Shown here: positions 6,430-6,439 of the stretch, piece after piece
Position numbering within the stretch: position 1 is the stretch's first letter
Layout: each line of letters begins with the position of its first letter
Source of the DNA: Selenomonadaceae bacterium
GTDB lineage: Bacteria > Bacillota > Negativicutes > Selenomonadales > Selenomonadaceae
NCBI GenBank assembly: GCA_017445435.1
Contig: JAFSUE010000287.1
Span: 1 to 6,439, forward strand
DNA: 6,439 nt
Direction: 5' to 3'
Translations under genes and position numbers: made by a program
The notes under the pieces: model-generated
Told to the model about the DNA's origin: nothing
The model's input: the letters and a program-made list of their open reading frames with translations, nothing else
The model's database searches: none

Positions 6430-6439
6430 TTGGTAACGG

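Overview
The window looks like chromosomal DNA of an AT-rich, probably anaerobic bacterium. The DnaE sequence, the signal-peptide-bearing tannase and the double-glycine peptides would suit a gut or rumen member of the Negativicutes (Selenomonadales-like). That placement is an impression from protein style, not a database result. All convincing genes are on the + strand.

Layout. (1) 5-349 encodes a small protein with a bacteriocin-type double-glycine leader (LTDEELEQVAGG), followed by a terminator. (2) 500-745 is a second, diverged copy of the same kind of gene with its own promoter-like sequence, Shine-Dalgarno sequence and terminator. An in-frame TAG three codons after the Gly-Gly breaks it; it was recognised by reading the frame through the stop. 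(3) 863-891 is a good sigma-70-type promoter, followed by a leader of about 150 nt with an imperfect palindrome. (4) 1048-2640 encodes an exported subtype-B tannase (gallotannin acyl hydrolase) with the catalytic triad and the galloyl-binding residues in place. (5) 2644-3080 is a compact unit: a gene for an S23-type four-helix-bundle protein enclosed by inverted arrays of a 7-bp repeat (AATGCGT / ACGCATT). (6) 3033-6425 is dnaE, the alpha subunit of DNA polymerase III. (7) The last bases hold a Shine-Dalgarno-like sequence, probably for a gene beyond the window.

The main point of interest is the junction of (5) and (6). The right-hand heptad array lies inside the dnaE reading frame. DnaE normally begins about two residues before FVHLHVHT. 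Here an ATT codon sits at that place, and the only usable in-frame start is an ATG inside the end of the four-helix-bundle gene. The first 16 or so residues of DnaE are therefore encoded by the element, and the two genes overlap by 11 nt. No terminator separates tannase, the small gene and dnaE, so all three may share one transcript. The inverted arrays would fold that transcript so that the S23 gene sits in the loop of a 20-bp stem. This layout resembles the intervening sequences of some bacterial 23S rRNAs, which can encode the same protein family.
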